From contig CP103416.1 in NCBI GenBank assembly GCA_024802545.1, positions 1 through 64,000 on the forward strand: a DNA stretch of 64,000 bases, written 5' to 3'. The notes under the pieces were generated by a model. That model was not told the DNA's origin and did not search any database. It was given only the letters and a program-made list of their open reading frames with translations. This DNA is from SAR92 clade bacterium H455 (lineage in GTDB: Bacteria; Pseudomonadota; Gammaproteobacteria; Pseudomonadales; Porticoccaceae). This document shows positions 49,109 to 59,556 of this stretch, in pieces; the stretch's first letter is position 1, and each line of letters starts with the position of its first letter. Position numbers and translations under genes: made by a program.

Positions 49109-49423
49109 TTAGTTGTGTTTTTGCTGATGCTTTTCTTTTATTTTCTCGCGGCGCTCCTGCTTGGCCGCACGGGCTTCTTCTTGAGTGAGAGACCCATTGC
49201 CATCGCTGTCCATTTTCGAGAAGCGTTCACGACGCTTATCCGCCATTTTCTCTAGAGCTTGCTCATGCTCCTCAGTAGAGACGGCACCATCACCATCTTG
49301 ATCAGCCTGTTTGAAAATGCCTTTATGGTGACGAGCCTTGCCATCATTATCACCGCCGTGGTGATCGGCCAAGGCCCCCAGTGAAAACACAGCCAGCAGA
49401 GTAAAAACCGTTAGATTACGCAT
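49109..49423 (-). CDS. Exported EF-hand calcium-binding protein
   Basis: 104-aa protein with a signal peptide (residues 1-19, ending ALA) and two canonical EF-hand loops, D41-E52 (DQDGDGAVSTEE) and D72-E83 (DSDGNGSLTQEE). The calcium ligands at loop positions 1, 3, 5 and 12 are acidic or Asn as required. The C-terminal 20 residues are Lys/Arg/Gln/His-rich, and a His-rich patch follows the signal peptide. The role is unknown; calcium sensing or buffering in the periplasm is inferred. GAGGA lies before the start and a terminator follows. Confidence 0.85.
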   Translation of the reverse strand: MRNLTVFTLLAVFSLGALADHHGGDNDGKARHHKGIFKQADQDGDGAVSTEEHEQALEKMADKRRERFSKMDSDGNGSLTQEEARAAKQERREKIKEKHQQKHN

Positions 49424-49495
49424 ACACTTTCCTCTTGTTTAAATTCTTTAGTAGAGCTCATTAAGTAACGCCAGACCCTGCCAATCGGTTGACAC

Positions 49496-51118
49496 TCAAG
49501 AGTAGACATAATCCTTAAACTGATCGCGCAAATCTTTCTTGCTGATCTTTCCGGTTGCTGTATGGGGAATCTCTTCGACAAAAACACAGTCTTCAGGTGT
49601 CCACCATTTGGCGATCTTACCCTCGAGAGAAGCCAGTATGGCGTCTTTATCAGGGCTAGATCCTTCCACAGGAATAACGATCAATAGCGGCCGCTCAGTC
49701 CACTTGGGATGCGAGACGCCAATGACTGCCGCCTCTTGAACATCTGGGTGTGCCATAGCGGCATTCTCCACATCAATAGAGCTGATCCACTCACCACCAG
49801 ATTTAATAACGTCTTTGATGCGGTCAGTAATGGTCACATAGCCCTGTTCGTCTATGGCCGCCATATCACCAGTATTGAACCAACCGTCTGCGTCTACTGC
49901 GGGCTTATCATCAAGACGATAGTAGCCACTGCAGACCCAGGGGCCTTTCACAAGCAAGACACCGGAGGCAACGCCATCCCAGGGTAGCTCGTTGTTGTCG
50001 CCATCGACAATTTTCATTTCGACACCAAAGACCACACGACCGGCGCGAACACGCCGGGTGTCCTGCTCCTCCTGGGTGCCATCCTTCATCCACTCCTGGG
50101 GTCGATTATAAGATCCCAGAGGACTCATTTCAGTCATACCCCAGCCCATATGTACCATAACGCCGTGCTTTTCCATTTCCTGCATCAGCGACAGCGGGCA
50201 GGCAGAGCCACCAGAGACTACAGACTTAAGCGTCTCAATAGTTTTTCCTGTGGCATTGAGGTATCCCACCAGGGCCAGCCAAACAGTGGGCACGCCGAGG
50301 GAATAGTTAACTTTTTCTGAGTTAATTAGATTGGTCAGTGTTTCACCATCGGCCATTTTTGGGCCCGGGAATACCAGCTTGGCGCCAACCATTGGACCGT
50401 TGTAGGCTGTTCCCCACGCGTTAACATGGAACATTGGCACTATGGGCATCACCACATCTTTCGAGGCGAGGTTCATCACGTCTGGCGTTGAGCCAACAAT
50501 GGAGTGTAAAACCGTACTGCGATGGCTGTAGAGAACGCCCTTAGGGTTGCCTGTGGTGCCAGAGGTGTAACACATGGAGCTGGCACTGTTCTCCTCTAGT
50601 TCTGGCCAGTCAAAGCTATCTGACTCTCCTTCAATAAAGGTCTCGTAGCAGTACGCATTTGCAAGGCTGGTCTCAGGCATATTTGCCGCATCAGTCATGA
50701 CTACATAGCCTCTAACGGTGGAAAGGCTATTTTGAAGCTGCTCCAATAGAGGAACAAACATGGGGTCAGTAAAAATAAACTGATCTTCGGCATGATTGAT
50801 AATAAAGTCGATCTGCTCAGGGAAAAGACGCGGGTTAACTGTATGACAAACCTGCCCTGAACAAGAAATTGCGTAATAGAGCTCAAAGTGACGGTAGTCG
50901 TTCCAAGCCAGTGTGGCAATCCTGTCTCCCGGCTGAAAACCCACCTTTTGCAAAGCATTAGCCATCTGGCGTACACGGCGGAAGGCGTCTTTATAGGTAT
51001 ATTTATGCAGCGGATTGTCGCCGGTTACTGAAACAATCTCGCTCTTTCCGTTAATTAGGTCAGCGTGTTTCATTATTGACGTTATAGTCAGCTGGGAGTC
51101 CATCATTAAGCCATTCAT
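49496..51118 (-). CDS. Acyl-CoA ligase (long/medium-chain fatty acid type)
   Basis: 540-aa AMP-forming ligase that activates a carboxylic acid to its CoA ester. The P-loop [12 protein letters not shown], the [12 protein letters not shown] motif, GWFNTGDMA and [15 protein letters not shown], and the C-terminal lysine in [12 protein letters not shown], are all present. AlkK-like fatty acid ligases and DmdB-type methylmercaptopropionate ligases share this form, so the substrate is open. GAGGA lies 7 nt before the ATG. It stands alone between the EF-hand gene and chpC. Confidence 0.88.
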   Translation of the reverse strand: MNGLMMDSQLTITSIMKHADLINGKSEIVSVTGDNPLHKYTYKDAFRRVRQMANALQKVGFQPGDRIATLAWNDYRHFELYYAISCSGQVCHTVNPRLFPEQIDFIINHAEDQFIFTDPMFVPLLEQLQNSLSTVRGYVVMTDAANMPETSLANAYCYETFIEGESDSFDWPELEENSASSMCYTSGTTGNPKGVLYSHRSTVLHSIVGSTPDVMNLASKDVVMPIVPMFHVNAWGTAYNGPMVGAKLVFPGPKMADGETLTNLINSEKVNYSLGVPTVWLALVGYLNATGKTIETLKSVVSGGSACPLSLMQEMEKHGVMVHMGWGMTEMSPLGSYNRPQEWMKDGTQEEQDTRRVRAGRVVFGVEMKIVDGDNNELPWDGVASGVLLVKGPWVCSGYYRLDDKPAVDADGWFNTGDMAAIDEQGYVTITDRIKDVIKSGGEWISSIDVENAAMAHPDVQEAAVIGVSHPKWTERPLLIVIPVEGSSPDKDAILASLEGKIAKWWTPEDCVFVEEIPHTATGKISKKDLRDQFKDYVYS

Positions 51119-51284
51119 GCTCTGTTCCTCAAGGTGTCTTTCCTATTATGGTTTTTTAATTGTTATTATCAGGTTTAGAGCCAAGCCTAACATTGAGGCA
51201 GGCTGCTTAATACTACTAATCTGTGGACGGCAGGTCACCCACCCTGAGAGGACACAAAGTGGGGAATTTTGCTCGGGAAATTAA

Positions 51285-51776
51285 TTACGGGTTTTGAGGA
51301 ACGGTGCGCAGATGGGCTTCAATCTCTCCAAAATCCGGCAGGTCCAAATGCTGGCCATCAAGGTCAAAGCTTAGACTGATGCAGGCGGCGATTTCCACTT
51401 CGTCCTGAGCGGATAGAGCGCTGTCTTCTTCAACTCTAATAGTATGGGGAAATCCTTTGCAAATAATCGCGTAGTAGCGATGTTCATGCCCTTCGACCAG
51501 GCTATTGAGCACAACAATCCGCATACTGCTGCCAAAATCTGTCCAGGGTTTTGCCTGCTGCAGTGCCGCAAAATCAATCAGCGGGATAGTGAGATTGCGC
51601 CATTTAATCCAGCCACACATCCACTGGGGTTTTTCCTCGTCGGCGATTAGCTCCTGATTGAGAATAATCTCGGCAATGACGGGCATGGGAACCAATAGAT
51701 TCGATTGCCCCGTGTTAATTGACAGACAGTCGACCTGAGCAATAGGATTTTTTTGATCTAGAAAAAACAAACTCAT
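51285..51776 (-). CDS. chpC: CheW-like adaptor ChpC of the Pil-Chp system
   Basis: 163-aa protein with a CheW fold (LLVPMPVIAEIILNQEL, WIKWRNLTIPLIDF, GHEHRYYAIICKGFPH). It is the last gene of the chemosensory operon, overlapping chpB by four bases. In Pseudomonas ChpC links the kinase ChpA to further chemoreceptor inputs. ChpD and ChpE, present downstream in P. aeruginosa, are not found here. Confidence 0.85.
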   Translation of the reverse strand: MSLFFLDQKNPIAQVDCLSINTGQSNLLVPMPVIAEIILNQELIADEEKPQWMCGWIKWRNLTIPLIDFAALQQAKPWTDFGSSMRIVVLNSLVEGHEHRYYAIICKGFPHTIRVEEDSALSAQDEVEIAACISLSFDLDGQHLDLPDFGEIEAHLRTVPQNP

Positions 51777-52393
51777 TGGCTACAAGCCTCCATATGAACA
51801 ACATCCGTATTTAGTCTTTGAGCAAGCTCTTTAACCGTCCCGATAAAATCGGGGTTACAGCGCTCCATGACTGCTTGAGGCATGGCCGCCACTGTGCAAG
51901 AAGCCGGCTCCTGAACCCAGACCTGCCCCCCATACTGTTTGATCGACTGACAGCCCCGAGCCCCATCGTCACCCATGCCGGTAAATATAATGGCTCCACA
52001 GTCGCGCCTGTACAACAGAGCCAGGCGATTGGCTAGCTGGTCGATGGATGGCGCGTAATGACCCTGCCAAGAGGATGCGAAGCGCAGTATCCAACCCTGC
52101 CGGCTCACTCGGGTCTCAAACTCTGGAGATATTACAGTTACTGTCCCAGGTTTTATAAACTCTCCAGTAGAGGGTACTCTTGCCGGCCAGCCTGCATGGG
52201 TTTCTATCATCTTCAATAAAACCCCGACCTGCTGCACCCCTATGTGTTGAGCATAGACGAAAGCCAGATCATCCCGCGGAGAAATTTGACTTAGAAACTG
52301 ACGTATCGCCTGCAGGCCTCCGGTAGAAGCGCCCAGCAACCAGACATTTTTCATCTTATCCTGCGCTTTCTCTTTCGCCTTTGGCTGGTTCAT
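51773..52393 (-). CDS. chpB: CheB-type protein-glutamate methylesterase ChpB
   Basis: 206-aa CheB catalytic domain without a receiver domain. The triad is visible as Ser in LLGASTGGLQAI, His in YAQHIGVQQ and Asp in GMGDDGARG. It removes methyl groups from PilJ, opposing PilK. AGAGG lies before the ATG; it starts 10 nt after chpA and overlaps chpC. Confidence 0.92.
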   Translation of the reverse strand: MNQPKAKEKAQDKMKNVWLLGASTGGLQAIRQFLSQISPRDDLAFVYAQHIGVQQVGVLLKMIETHAGWPARVPSTGEFIKPGTVTVISPEFETRVSRQGWILRFASSWQGHYAPSIDQLANRLALLYRRDCGAIIFTGMGDDGARGCQSIKQYGGQVWVQEPASCTVAAMPQAVMERCNPDFIGTVKELAQRLNTDVVHMEACSQ

Positions 52394-52402
52394 AGGTTGC
52401 CT

Positions 52403-55400
52403 CTAGATTTGGGTGGAAAGCAACTCGTCCAATGTTTCCACCAAATGCTCCTCTTGGTAAGGCTTGCCCATATAGTGGTCGACACCCAGTTCCATAGCGC
52501 GCTGCCGATGCTTGTCGCCGGTTCGTGAGGTAATCATAATAATCGGAATATTGCGCAGCTCATCACTGGCACGAACCCGGCTCGCAACCTCGAAACCATC
52601 CATGCGCGGCATCTCAATATCTAACAGAATGACGGCGGGAATCTCATCTTGCATTGCCTTTAAGGCTTCAATGCCATCTTTGGCGGTCAGCACTCTATAG
52701 CCTTGACGCCGCAGAATACGACTGGTGACTTTTCGCACCGTAACCGAATCGTCCACTACTAATATGCTGGTTGTGACCTCATTGATTGAGCGCGATTCAT
52801 GCTCAAGTGCCTTCTCCCCGCTCTGACCAATACGTGGCAGATCAACAATGGAAACTCGCGCTAATTCATTGAGATCAATAATTACCACCACCTGGCCATC
52901 ACTTAAGATAGTCGCGCCGCCCAATCCTGGAACGCTGGAAAACTGAGAGCCAAGAGTCTTCACGACAATTTCTTTAGTACCAATAATTTCATCAACCTGC
53001 ACTGCAAAGCGTCGGTTATCCGAATGGAACAGCACTAGCGCAGCATCCTCGCCTAGACTATCAGGGCGCTTCAATATCTCCGGATTGAGTAAGGTTCCCA
53101 GGTAACAGAGTTCATAGTCCGAACCGGCATAGTTAATCACACTGCCATTGGCCACGGCCTCATCAACCGCACTGCGAGGCATAAAATGAACGCCATCAAT
53201 TGAGTTGAGCGACAAACCGTAATGATCGCCTGTGACATTAATCATCAGCGCGCGGTTTACCGACAATGTAAAGGGTAAGACGATGGTGAACTTTGTACCA
53301 AGACCCGCAGAGGTTTCAATATCGACCCGACCACCGCATTGGCGCACTTCACTATTGACCACATCGAGCCCGACACCACGGCCAGATATCTGGCTCACCG
53401 AGTCGGTGGTTGTAAAACCGGGATGAAAAATAAACTGGGAAATTTCATAGGCTGATAGCGCAGCATCCTCTGCGATTAGATCTTTCTCTAGGGCACGGCG
53501 ACGAATCTTCTCTACATTTAAACCGCGACCATCGTCAGCCAAGTGGATAACGATATCGCCACCCTGCCGGTAAGTAGTAATAACAATACTGCCACTGGCA
53601 GGCTTGCCCGCTTCCAAGCGCTCGGCTTTGCTTTCGATGCCATGATCAACCGAGTTGCGAATCATATGCTCCAGTGGGGCGACCATCCGATCAAGAACAG
53701 ACCTATCCATTTCCCCCTGAATATTGTCCATGCGCAATTCAACTTTTTTGCCCAGCTCTATGCCTACCTGCCGAACAATGCGACGCAGTCGCGGAACAAT
53801 TCTGGCGAAGGGCACCATGCGAGTTTTCATCAATCCTTCTTGCAGATCAGTATTGATCCGCGACTGATGTAACAGCAGAGTTTCGGTGCCAATTAATTTT
53901 TCATTAAGCGTCTCTTTAAGATCGTTTAAATCCGACGCGGACTCCATCAGCGATCCAGTCAACTGCTGTAAGTGTGAATAGCGATCCATCTCTAACGGGT
54001 CAAAGTTATCTGCCTCACCAGAGGCTTCAATCTGCTCCCGGCGATAATCAATCTGCGCTTCGGTTTCAGTACCCAGGCGCCTAACCTGTCCCTGGAGACG
54101 ATCGACTGTGGCATCCATTTCATCGAGAAACTGAGTGAACTCGCTGAGCTGCTCTTCGACGCGGCCGCGGAAAATAATATTTTCCCCAGACAAATTGACC
54201 AGAGTATCCAGCACCTCGGCACCAATTCGAACAACCTCTTTGATTTCACCTTGAATGGCATTCTGGTCAAGAGCAGGCTTCTTTTTGGCACTCGAGGAAT
54301 CGGGAGTTAATTGCGCCGCCCCTCCAGGCTCGTCCGTCTCGGGGATCACTAGGGACTTCATAAAGTCAGCGCCAGAGTCGAACCCATTCTGACTGTCACT
54401 CTCGCCCTGTTTATCAGCAAGGCTACTGATACCCGCCAGGTCGCCTTGCTCAAAATCAACCAGCTGTTGTTGCAGTGCTTTGATATCTCCACCCAGGGCC
54501 ATCTGCCGAACAATATCGTAGACGCTGACCAGCATTTCTTGATGTGAAATAATCGTCTTAAAAAAGCGTTTATTATAATCTTTGGTGTCGTCGATTAGAG
54601 ATTCGATGGCATGGGCTCGATCGCCCAACCCGTTAAACCCAGCCATCCGCGCACCACCCTTTAAGGTATGCAGATCGCGCTTGAGTCGATCAGCCAGTTC
54701 AATCTCTTTGGGACTGGATTGCCAGGCCATCACCAACTCTTCAATATGACTGACAATATCATCTGCCTCTTCCACAAAGACGCCGACGATTTCATTGTCC
54801 AGTTCTATATCGACCAGTGACATTGAGCTGGCGACAGCGTCAGTTATTTTCTCAACTTTATCTAGGTCTTCGAAGCTCTCCTCACTGCAGTCCAAGTCTA
54901 TCAATGGCTGGTCAATATTTTCTTCTGGCAATATTAATTCAGACTCATCGGATATTGCCGCTTGATCATCCCCAGACTGCTCTTTAACAGGCCGCTCCGC
55001 AACAGAGAGAACCTCGGCAGAAAACGTCTCGGCAGGCTCTTTCGCTGCGCTTGGAATGGGCGCTTGATCTTCGGAGACCTTAGTTAGCTCAGCCTTTTTA
55101 GCTAACTGTTCAGTAAGTTGCTCTTCTATATCCGCTAAACGCTTTTTGTCTACCTCAGATAGTGAACTTAAATCCTGATCCGCCGCGAGCATATCAAAGA
55201 GATTCAATAGATATTCATGGCTCTCTTTTAATCCACCTATAACAGCCTGAGTAGGTACCGAACCTAAATCCAGTAATAGCCTGTAAATCGGCGTCATCAG
55301 TCCAGCCAGTTCTAAAATCGGCCCAATATCAGCATCCACAAGCTGTTCCTGAATGACTTTTAGATCAGTCAGAAGCTCATTGAACACTACTCTCGGAGGT

Positions 55401-58400
55401 GCGGTTTGACACTCCAAATAATCATACAGCGCAGGATAATTTTGCAGTGCTAGCAGACCCTCCGCCATCAGTCGTTTAACTGCGGAAAAATCCTTGCCAT
55501 CATTATCACGATTGTCTCCGCGCAATAGATGGCCAACGGCTTTATCTCGCAACTCTAACAAACGTGCACGGAACAGCGGCAGCCCTGGCAACTCAACTAG
55601 CTCACCACCTGTCATACGCGCAAGAATGGCACGGAAAAAATCTGCCGCATCTTCAACTAGGTGGACTATATCTTCATCGAGACAAATTTGATGGTGGTGT
55701 AATTCTTTAACAAATTCTTCAAGAGGCGTAACCAACTCACTCAGCTCAGAAAAGTCGGCCATTTCTGCAGTCCCTTTTAGGGTGTGCAGTGCTCGCTGAA
55801 GAGCGAGGGAGGGTGCTTTATAGAGTGGCGCGGAGCTGCGAGTTTGCAAAACAAAATCATCAATGGTTTTTAAATGGCCCTGAGCTTCATTGACAAAAAT
55901 CTCTAACAGTATGGCTTCGTGCTCTCCCTCATCCTTAAACTGTTGAGCCTCTAACTGGCCGTCAATTGGGCTCTGTTGCTCGACAATCTGCTGTTTGCTT
56001 GCGCCTTCTTCAGTGGCCGCCCCAGCACTATTAGAACCACCTAAATCGTTGAGAGTCTCTCTCGGATTTTCGAGATTTTCAGTGCCGGGCTCCTCAGCAC
56101 AAAACTCTTCATTACCGGCCTCTTCATTACCGGCCTCTTCATTACCGGCCTCTTCACTACTAGTCTCTTCAGTCCCCAGCTCTTTAGCATCGAGTTCTTC
56201 AGCACCAATAATGAGTTGTTCAATATCAAGCGCCTGAACCTCAACGTTTTCTTCTGACTCCATATCAGAACTGTCTTTGAGGCCAAATAATGCAGCGGCT
56301 AGTGGGCTCATAGCTTCTTCGTTGGCGAGTGACTTCGCCGCTTCGGCAATAGCTATAACACGCTGCTCTGAGTCTTCGTCTCGCTGATTCGCAGAAAAGG
56401 CTGGAATCATTCGCGCAATTGATTCAACCGCAATTTCGGCTAGATCAACGATCATCTCAGTGCACTTTAAACGCCCATTGGTGACGCCATTCAATAGCTC
56501 TTCAATGGCCCAGGCTAGATCTCCGATAGCCATAGCGCCGACCATCCGGCCGCTGCCCTTTAAGGTATGAAATGAACGCCGGGCAGTCGCAATTAATTCC
56601 TCGTCCTGACTCTGACTTTTCCACTGGGGTAATAATGCAGTCAAAGTTTCGAGAACTTCATCAGCTTCTTCGACAAAGATTTCGATTATTTCTGGATCAA
56701 CAATATATTCATCGTCCTGTTCCGCCGAATCGAGATAAGGCTGTGGAGAATTGTCAGACAGTGGTTCCGAACTTTGTTCTTTGCGTTGATCGTCGTTTTG
56801 ATTTTCAATGGGTCTGGCAATAGGACCCTGCGGTTCTTCCAGTAAAACCATATCCTGGCTAATTTCTGCAGGCACAAGATGCAAGCCCACTTCCTTAACT
56901 ACTTTTTGTACCGGCGGCTGTTCCGGCGAATCTTCCTGTAAAAGCGAGTAAATACTCTCTTCTGCCGCAACCAAAACATCATCTTGTTTGACATAACTAT
57001 CATTGTCATTATTAGTCGAAAACTGTTCTAGATAGTATTCGACAATGGTGATTGCATCAGCGAAGGTATCTAGAGCATGCCACTCTACTTGACGGCTCTC
57101 TTCTGCAATAAGCTTTTCAACATAGTTTGTACAGCCAGCCACAACCGATGCTGCTCGTGTCAATCCTATAATCTGCAGGGCCCCTTGCAGCTGGTTGAAC
57201 ATGCCAGGCACATGAGAGAGCAATTGCAAATCCCACTGGGAATTTATAAAGCCAACAACAGCTTCTTTTATACGCTCAATACCAGTGCGAGACTCGGCTA
57301 AAAGTACCTGACTGGCGCTGTCAAATTCAAATTGATTCTGTTGACTTTCCAAGTCTACGGTACCTGAAAATTTGCCAGGACTGGCTGCCCAGGTATTTAA
57401 GGCTAATTCTATTTCCGCAAGACTTTGAACGGCATCGGCAAGATCATGGTCTTCGATTCCCAAGCCTTGTAAAGAGAATATTTTCTGTAATCTGGCATCA
57501 ACATTAGTCGTTGCATCGCGCAGCTTTCCCTGCCCCACTAGAGCCAGAGTGTCAGCCATATTGGCCAATACTGGCAGAGCCTCTCTGACGTTGTCAGCCG
57601 AGAGCCCGCCCTCGATTGAAAACCGTTCCAGGGCTGAGCGTACGGTAGCCAATTCACCTTGAATCGCCACAACTAGGGAGCGCACGACCAACGGATCATA
57701 TTGTGGCACCAAGCGTCCATGTTCCGGATTAATGGTTCCAGTGGGGAATGCTTCAGCGAGATTATAGTTTTTCCAAACAGCCTTTAATGCAATAGAAGAC
57801 GGTTGGATTGTTGTCAGATAATAAAGCAGATTCTTAAATAGGGCGTACTCTGGAGCACTACATTCCCCCGCAGCAACTTCCTTGGCTTGGAGTTTGAGCT
57901 GGGTATCCAGAGTTCGAAAAAGTTTCTTCAGTGCCAGACTAAATTTTATTTCACCGGAAGCGACTAATTTTATGGTTTCGCCGGACACAGACCAAAGATA
58001 TTCCCTCCAGCTATATTTAGAAAGCTCTTGCATACGCTGCAGAACTTTCTCGATATTCAAATAGTTGGCGGCTTTTTCCTGATCTTTTATTACTTTAATG
58101 AGGGATAGCTGATAGACCTGGCGCAGACGTTTTATCATATCGCTGGTTGCGGAATTCGGCTTATAAGCGGGCCGATTTTCATCTAGATTTTTTAGGCTGG
58201 TTATATCTGGTGAAAATAAAACGCCCTCCGAAACTAGAGATCGCCCTTGAGCTGCACGCAAGTCATTGAGCAATAAAATTAGTGTCTCCGGGCGGTCTTC
58301 ACGATTAGATAGTATCTGTCGAAGGTAGATGGGTAGTTTGACAATTGCCTGAACCAAAATTTCACAGGCTTCATTAATATTGGACACTCTTTTGTCAATA

Positions 58401-58645
58401 ATAGCCTGGGCTAGAGCTTCCATTTCATCAACTAAAAAAATGCAGCCTTCGTATTCTAATATTTTAAACGGCCCGGTTATTTGATGCAGGTGGCCAATAC
58501 AAAATCGTATTTTAGTTTCATCGCTATCATTTTGAGTGAACGCTTCCAGCTCACTAAAGGCAGCATCCAGACTATTTTCAATTTCGCCAATTAGCCATTC
58601 AAGCCCGGTGAATGTCTTGATTCTTTTGATTTGAACGTCGCTCAT
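52403..58645 (-). CDS. chpA: Hybrid CheA-type kinase ChpA with multiple HPt domains
   Basis: 2080-aa chemotaxis kinase for type IV pili. From the N-terminus: an HPt-like domain with H54 but Thr in place of the usual Lys; a degenerate one with N484 in the His position; three canonical HPt domains with H693, H954 and H1326 (each in HTLKG); a CheA dimer/HATPase block (about 1600-1790, HMIRNSVDHG, DDGRGL, GRGVGLDVV); a CheW domain (to about 1930); and a C-terminal receiver with D2009. This is smaller than the P. aeruginosa protein (about 2470 aa, eight phosphotransfer sites). An acidic linker around residues 815-860 carries AGNEE repeats. The ribosome site is GGGAG, and pilK overlaps by four bases. 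Confidence 0.95.
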   Translation of the reverse strand: MSDVQIKRIKTFTGLEWLIGEIENSLDAAFSELEAFTQNDSDETKIRFCIGHLHQITGPFKILEYEGCIFLVDEMEALAQAIIDKRVSNINEACEILVQAIVKLPIYLRQILSNREDRPETLILLLNDLRAAQGRSLVSEGVLFSPDITSLKNLDENRPAYKPNSATSDMIKRLRQVYQLSLIKVIKDQEKAANYLNIEKVLQRMQELSKYSWREYLWSVSGETIKLVASGEIKFSLALKKLFRTLDTQLKLQAKEVAAGECSAPEYALFKNLLYYLTTIQPSSIALKAVWKNYNLAEAFPTGTINPEHGRLVPQYDPLVVRSLVVAIQGELATVRSALERFSIEGGLSADNVREALPVLANMADTLALVGQGKLRDATTNVDARLQKIFSLQGLGIEDHDLADAVQSLAEIELALNTWAASPGKFSGTVDLESQQNQFEFDSASQVLLAESRTGIERIKEAVVGFINSQWDLQLLSHVPGMFNQLQGALQIIGLTRAASVVAGCTNYVEKLIAEESRQVEWHALDTFADAITIVEYYLEQFSTNNDNDSYVKQDDVLVAAEESIYSLLQEDSPEQPPVQKVVKEVGLHLVPAEISQDMVLLEEPQGPIARPIENQNDDQRKEQSSEPLSDNSPQPYLDSAEQDDEYIVDPEIIEIFVEEADEVLETLTALLPQWKSQSQDEELIATARRSFHTLKGSGRMVGAMAIGDLAWAIEELLNGVTNGRLKCTEMIVDLAEIAVESIARMIPAFSANQRDEDSEQRVIAIAEAAKSLANEEAMSPLAAALFGLKDSSDMESEENVEVQALDIEQLIIGAEELDAKELGTEETSSEEAGNEEAGNEEAGNEEFCAEEPGTENLENPRETLNDLGGSNSAGAATEEGASKQQIVEQQSPIDGQLEAQQFKDEGEHEAILLEIFVNEAQGHLKTIDDFVLQTRSSAPLYKAPSLALQRALHTLKGTAEMADFSELSELVTPLEEFVKELHHHQICLDEDIVHLVEDAADFFRAILARMTGGELVELPGLPLFRARLLELRDKAVGHLLRGDNRDNDGKDFSAVKRLMAEGLLALQNYPALYDYLECQTAPPRVVFNELLTDLKVIQEQLVDADIGPILELAGLMTPIYRLLLDLGSVPTQAVIGGLKESHEYLLNLFDMLAADQDLSSLSEVDKKRLADIEEQLTEQLAKKAELTKVSEDQAPIPSAAKEPAETFSAEVLSVAERPVKEQSGDDQAAISDESELILPEENIDQPLIDLDCSEESFEDLDKVEKITDAVASSMSLVDIELDNEIVGVFVEEADDIVSHIEELVMAWQSSPKEIELADRLKRDLHTLKGGARMAGFNGLGDRAHAIESLIDDTKDYNKRFFKTIISHQEMLVSVYDIVRQMALGGDIKALQQQLVDFEQGDLAGISSLADKQGESDSQNGFDSGADFMKSLVIPETDEPGGAAQLTPDSSSAKKKPALDQNAIQGEIKEVVRIGAEVLDTLVNLSGENIIFRGRVEEQLSEFTQFLDEMDATVDRLQGQVRRLGTETEAQIDYRREQIEASGEADNFDPLEMDRYSHLQQLTGSLMESASDLNDLKETLNEKLIGTETLLLHQSRINTDLQEGLMKTRMVPFARIVPRLRRIVRQVGIELGKKVELRMDNIQGEMDRSVLDRMVAPLEHMIRNSVDHGIESKAERLEAGKPASGSIVITTYRQGGDIVIHLADDGRGLNVEKIRRRALEKDLIAEDAALSAYEISQFIFHPGFTTTDSVSQISGRGVGLDVVNSEVRQCGGRVDIETSAGLGTKFTIVLPFTLSVNRALMINVTGDHYGLSLNSIDGVHFMPRSAVDEAVANGSVINYAGSDYELCYLGTLLNPEILKRPDSLGEDAALVLFHSDNRRFAVQVDEIIGTKEIVVKTLGSQFSSVPGLGGATILSDGQVVVIIDLNELARVSIVDLPRIGQSGEKALEHESRSINEVTTSILVVDDSVTVRKVTSRILRRQGYRVLTAKDGIEALKAMQDEIPAVILLDIEMPRMDGFEVASRVRASDELRNIPIIMITSRTGDKHRQRAMELGVDHYMGKPYQEEHLVETLDELLSTQI
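56111..56155. repeat. 15-bp tandem repeat inside chpA
   Basis: ATTACCGGCCTCTTC (as read on the plus strand) is repeated three times without change and flanked by degenerate copies. In chpA it encodes three AGNEE units (about residues 831-845) in an acidic Glu-rich linker. As the unit is five codons, length change keeps the frame. Confidence 0.92.
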
Positions 58646-59526
58646 AGAGCTTCTCCCTGTTCAACGGTCTCAACTTTGGTGTATGCCTGAACAACTCGCG
58701 GCGCAACTCGCGATAATCCCTCTGGTGTCCAATTTGCCAATTCGCCCAAGCCCAATATCAGACAACCGCGACTGTCTAAATGATCAGTTAATTGATTAAC
58801 CAGTTCTCGGCGCTTCCAGCGACGAAAATAAATCAACATGTTCTGACAGTAAATAAGATGCATTTTACGCCCTATCAGAGGCGACTTATCAGCCAATATA
58901 TTGCTCGTCAAAAAACAAACTCGGCGTCTTAAATCTGCTTTTATACGCCACAGCTGCTTGCCAACTTGGTCGAAGTAAGCCGCCCTTGTAGGCTTGTCAA
59001 GCGCATTCATTTTTGCCCCGCGATATATGCCACGTCGAGCTTGAGAAATGGCTTGATTACTGATGTCTGTGCCGATAATGCCAAAGCCTGCCTCACAGCC
59101 CAAACCACGCATAGCTCGGTCAACGGTGATCGCCAGTGAGTAGGCTTCTTCACCGGTCGAACAGCCGAGACTCCAAAGCCACAGCGGCCCAGCAAAGTCG
59201 GGGGCAGTAACTGTCTCTTTAACCCACTGGGCGACATAGTCAAATGAGGGAGCATGTCGAAAGAAGCTAGTTTCTTTAACCAGCAAGCTGTCCACTAGTC
59301 CGCTCCATTCCTCGGCACCTCTGGTGACATCTAGAGCTTGGGTTAAATATTCGTCAACATCGAGGAGATCTAGCTCGATCATTCTTCGATTGAGCAAACT
59401 CCCTAAGACGCGCTCTCGATCAGCGCTAATCTGGACCCCGGTGCGCTCTTCGATAGCGGTTTTCCAGATATCGAAATACCCAAACTCACTGTTCTGAAGG
59501 CGCGCCTGATCTGCTTTGATAGCCAC
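58642..59526 (-). CDS. pilK: CheR-type methyltransferase PilK
   Basis: Methylates glutamates of the receptor PilJ using AdoMet. The 294-aa protein has an N-terminal CheR domain, the AdoMet loop LWLWSLGCSTGEEAYSLAI, an acidic GTDISNQAISQARRG and the IYCQNMLIYFRR motif. It starts at GTG 59526 (AGGG 8 nt upstream) and overlaps chpA by four bases. The next gene upstream is pilJ. Confidence 0.93.
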   Translation of the reverse strand: MAIKADQARLQNSEFGYFDIWKTAIEERTGVQISADRERVLGSLLNRRMIELDLLDVDEYLTQALDVTRGAEEWSGLVDSLLVKETSFFRHAPSFDYVAQWVKETVTAPDFAGPLWLWSLGCSTGEEAYSLAITVDRAMRGLGCEAGFGIIGTDISNQAISQARRGIYRGAKMNALDKPTRAAYFDQVGKQLWRIKADLRRRVCFLTSNILADKSPLIGRKMHLIYCQNMLIYFRRWKRRELVNQLTDHLDSRGCLILGLGELANWTPEGLSRVAPRVVQAYTKVETVEQGEAL

Positions 59527-59556
59527 TTAATAAGCCCTATTTAGTCGACGATTTTT

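Noticed and set aside
55995-56237. Plus-strand frame with Ser/Leu/Pro repeats inside chpA
   Set aside because: A by-product of the AGNEE codon repeat read on the other strand.
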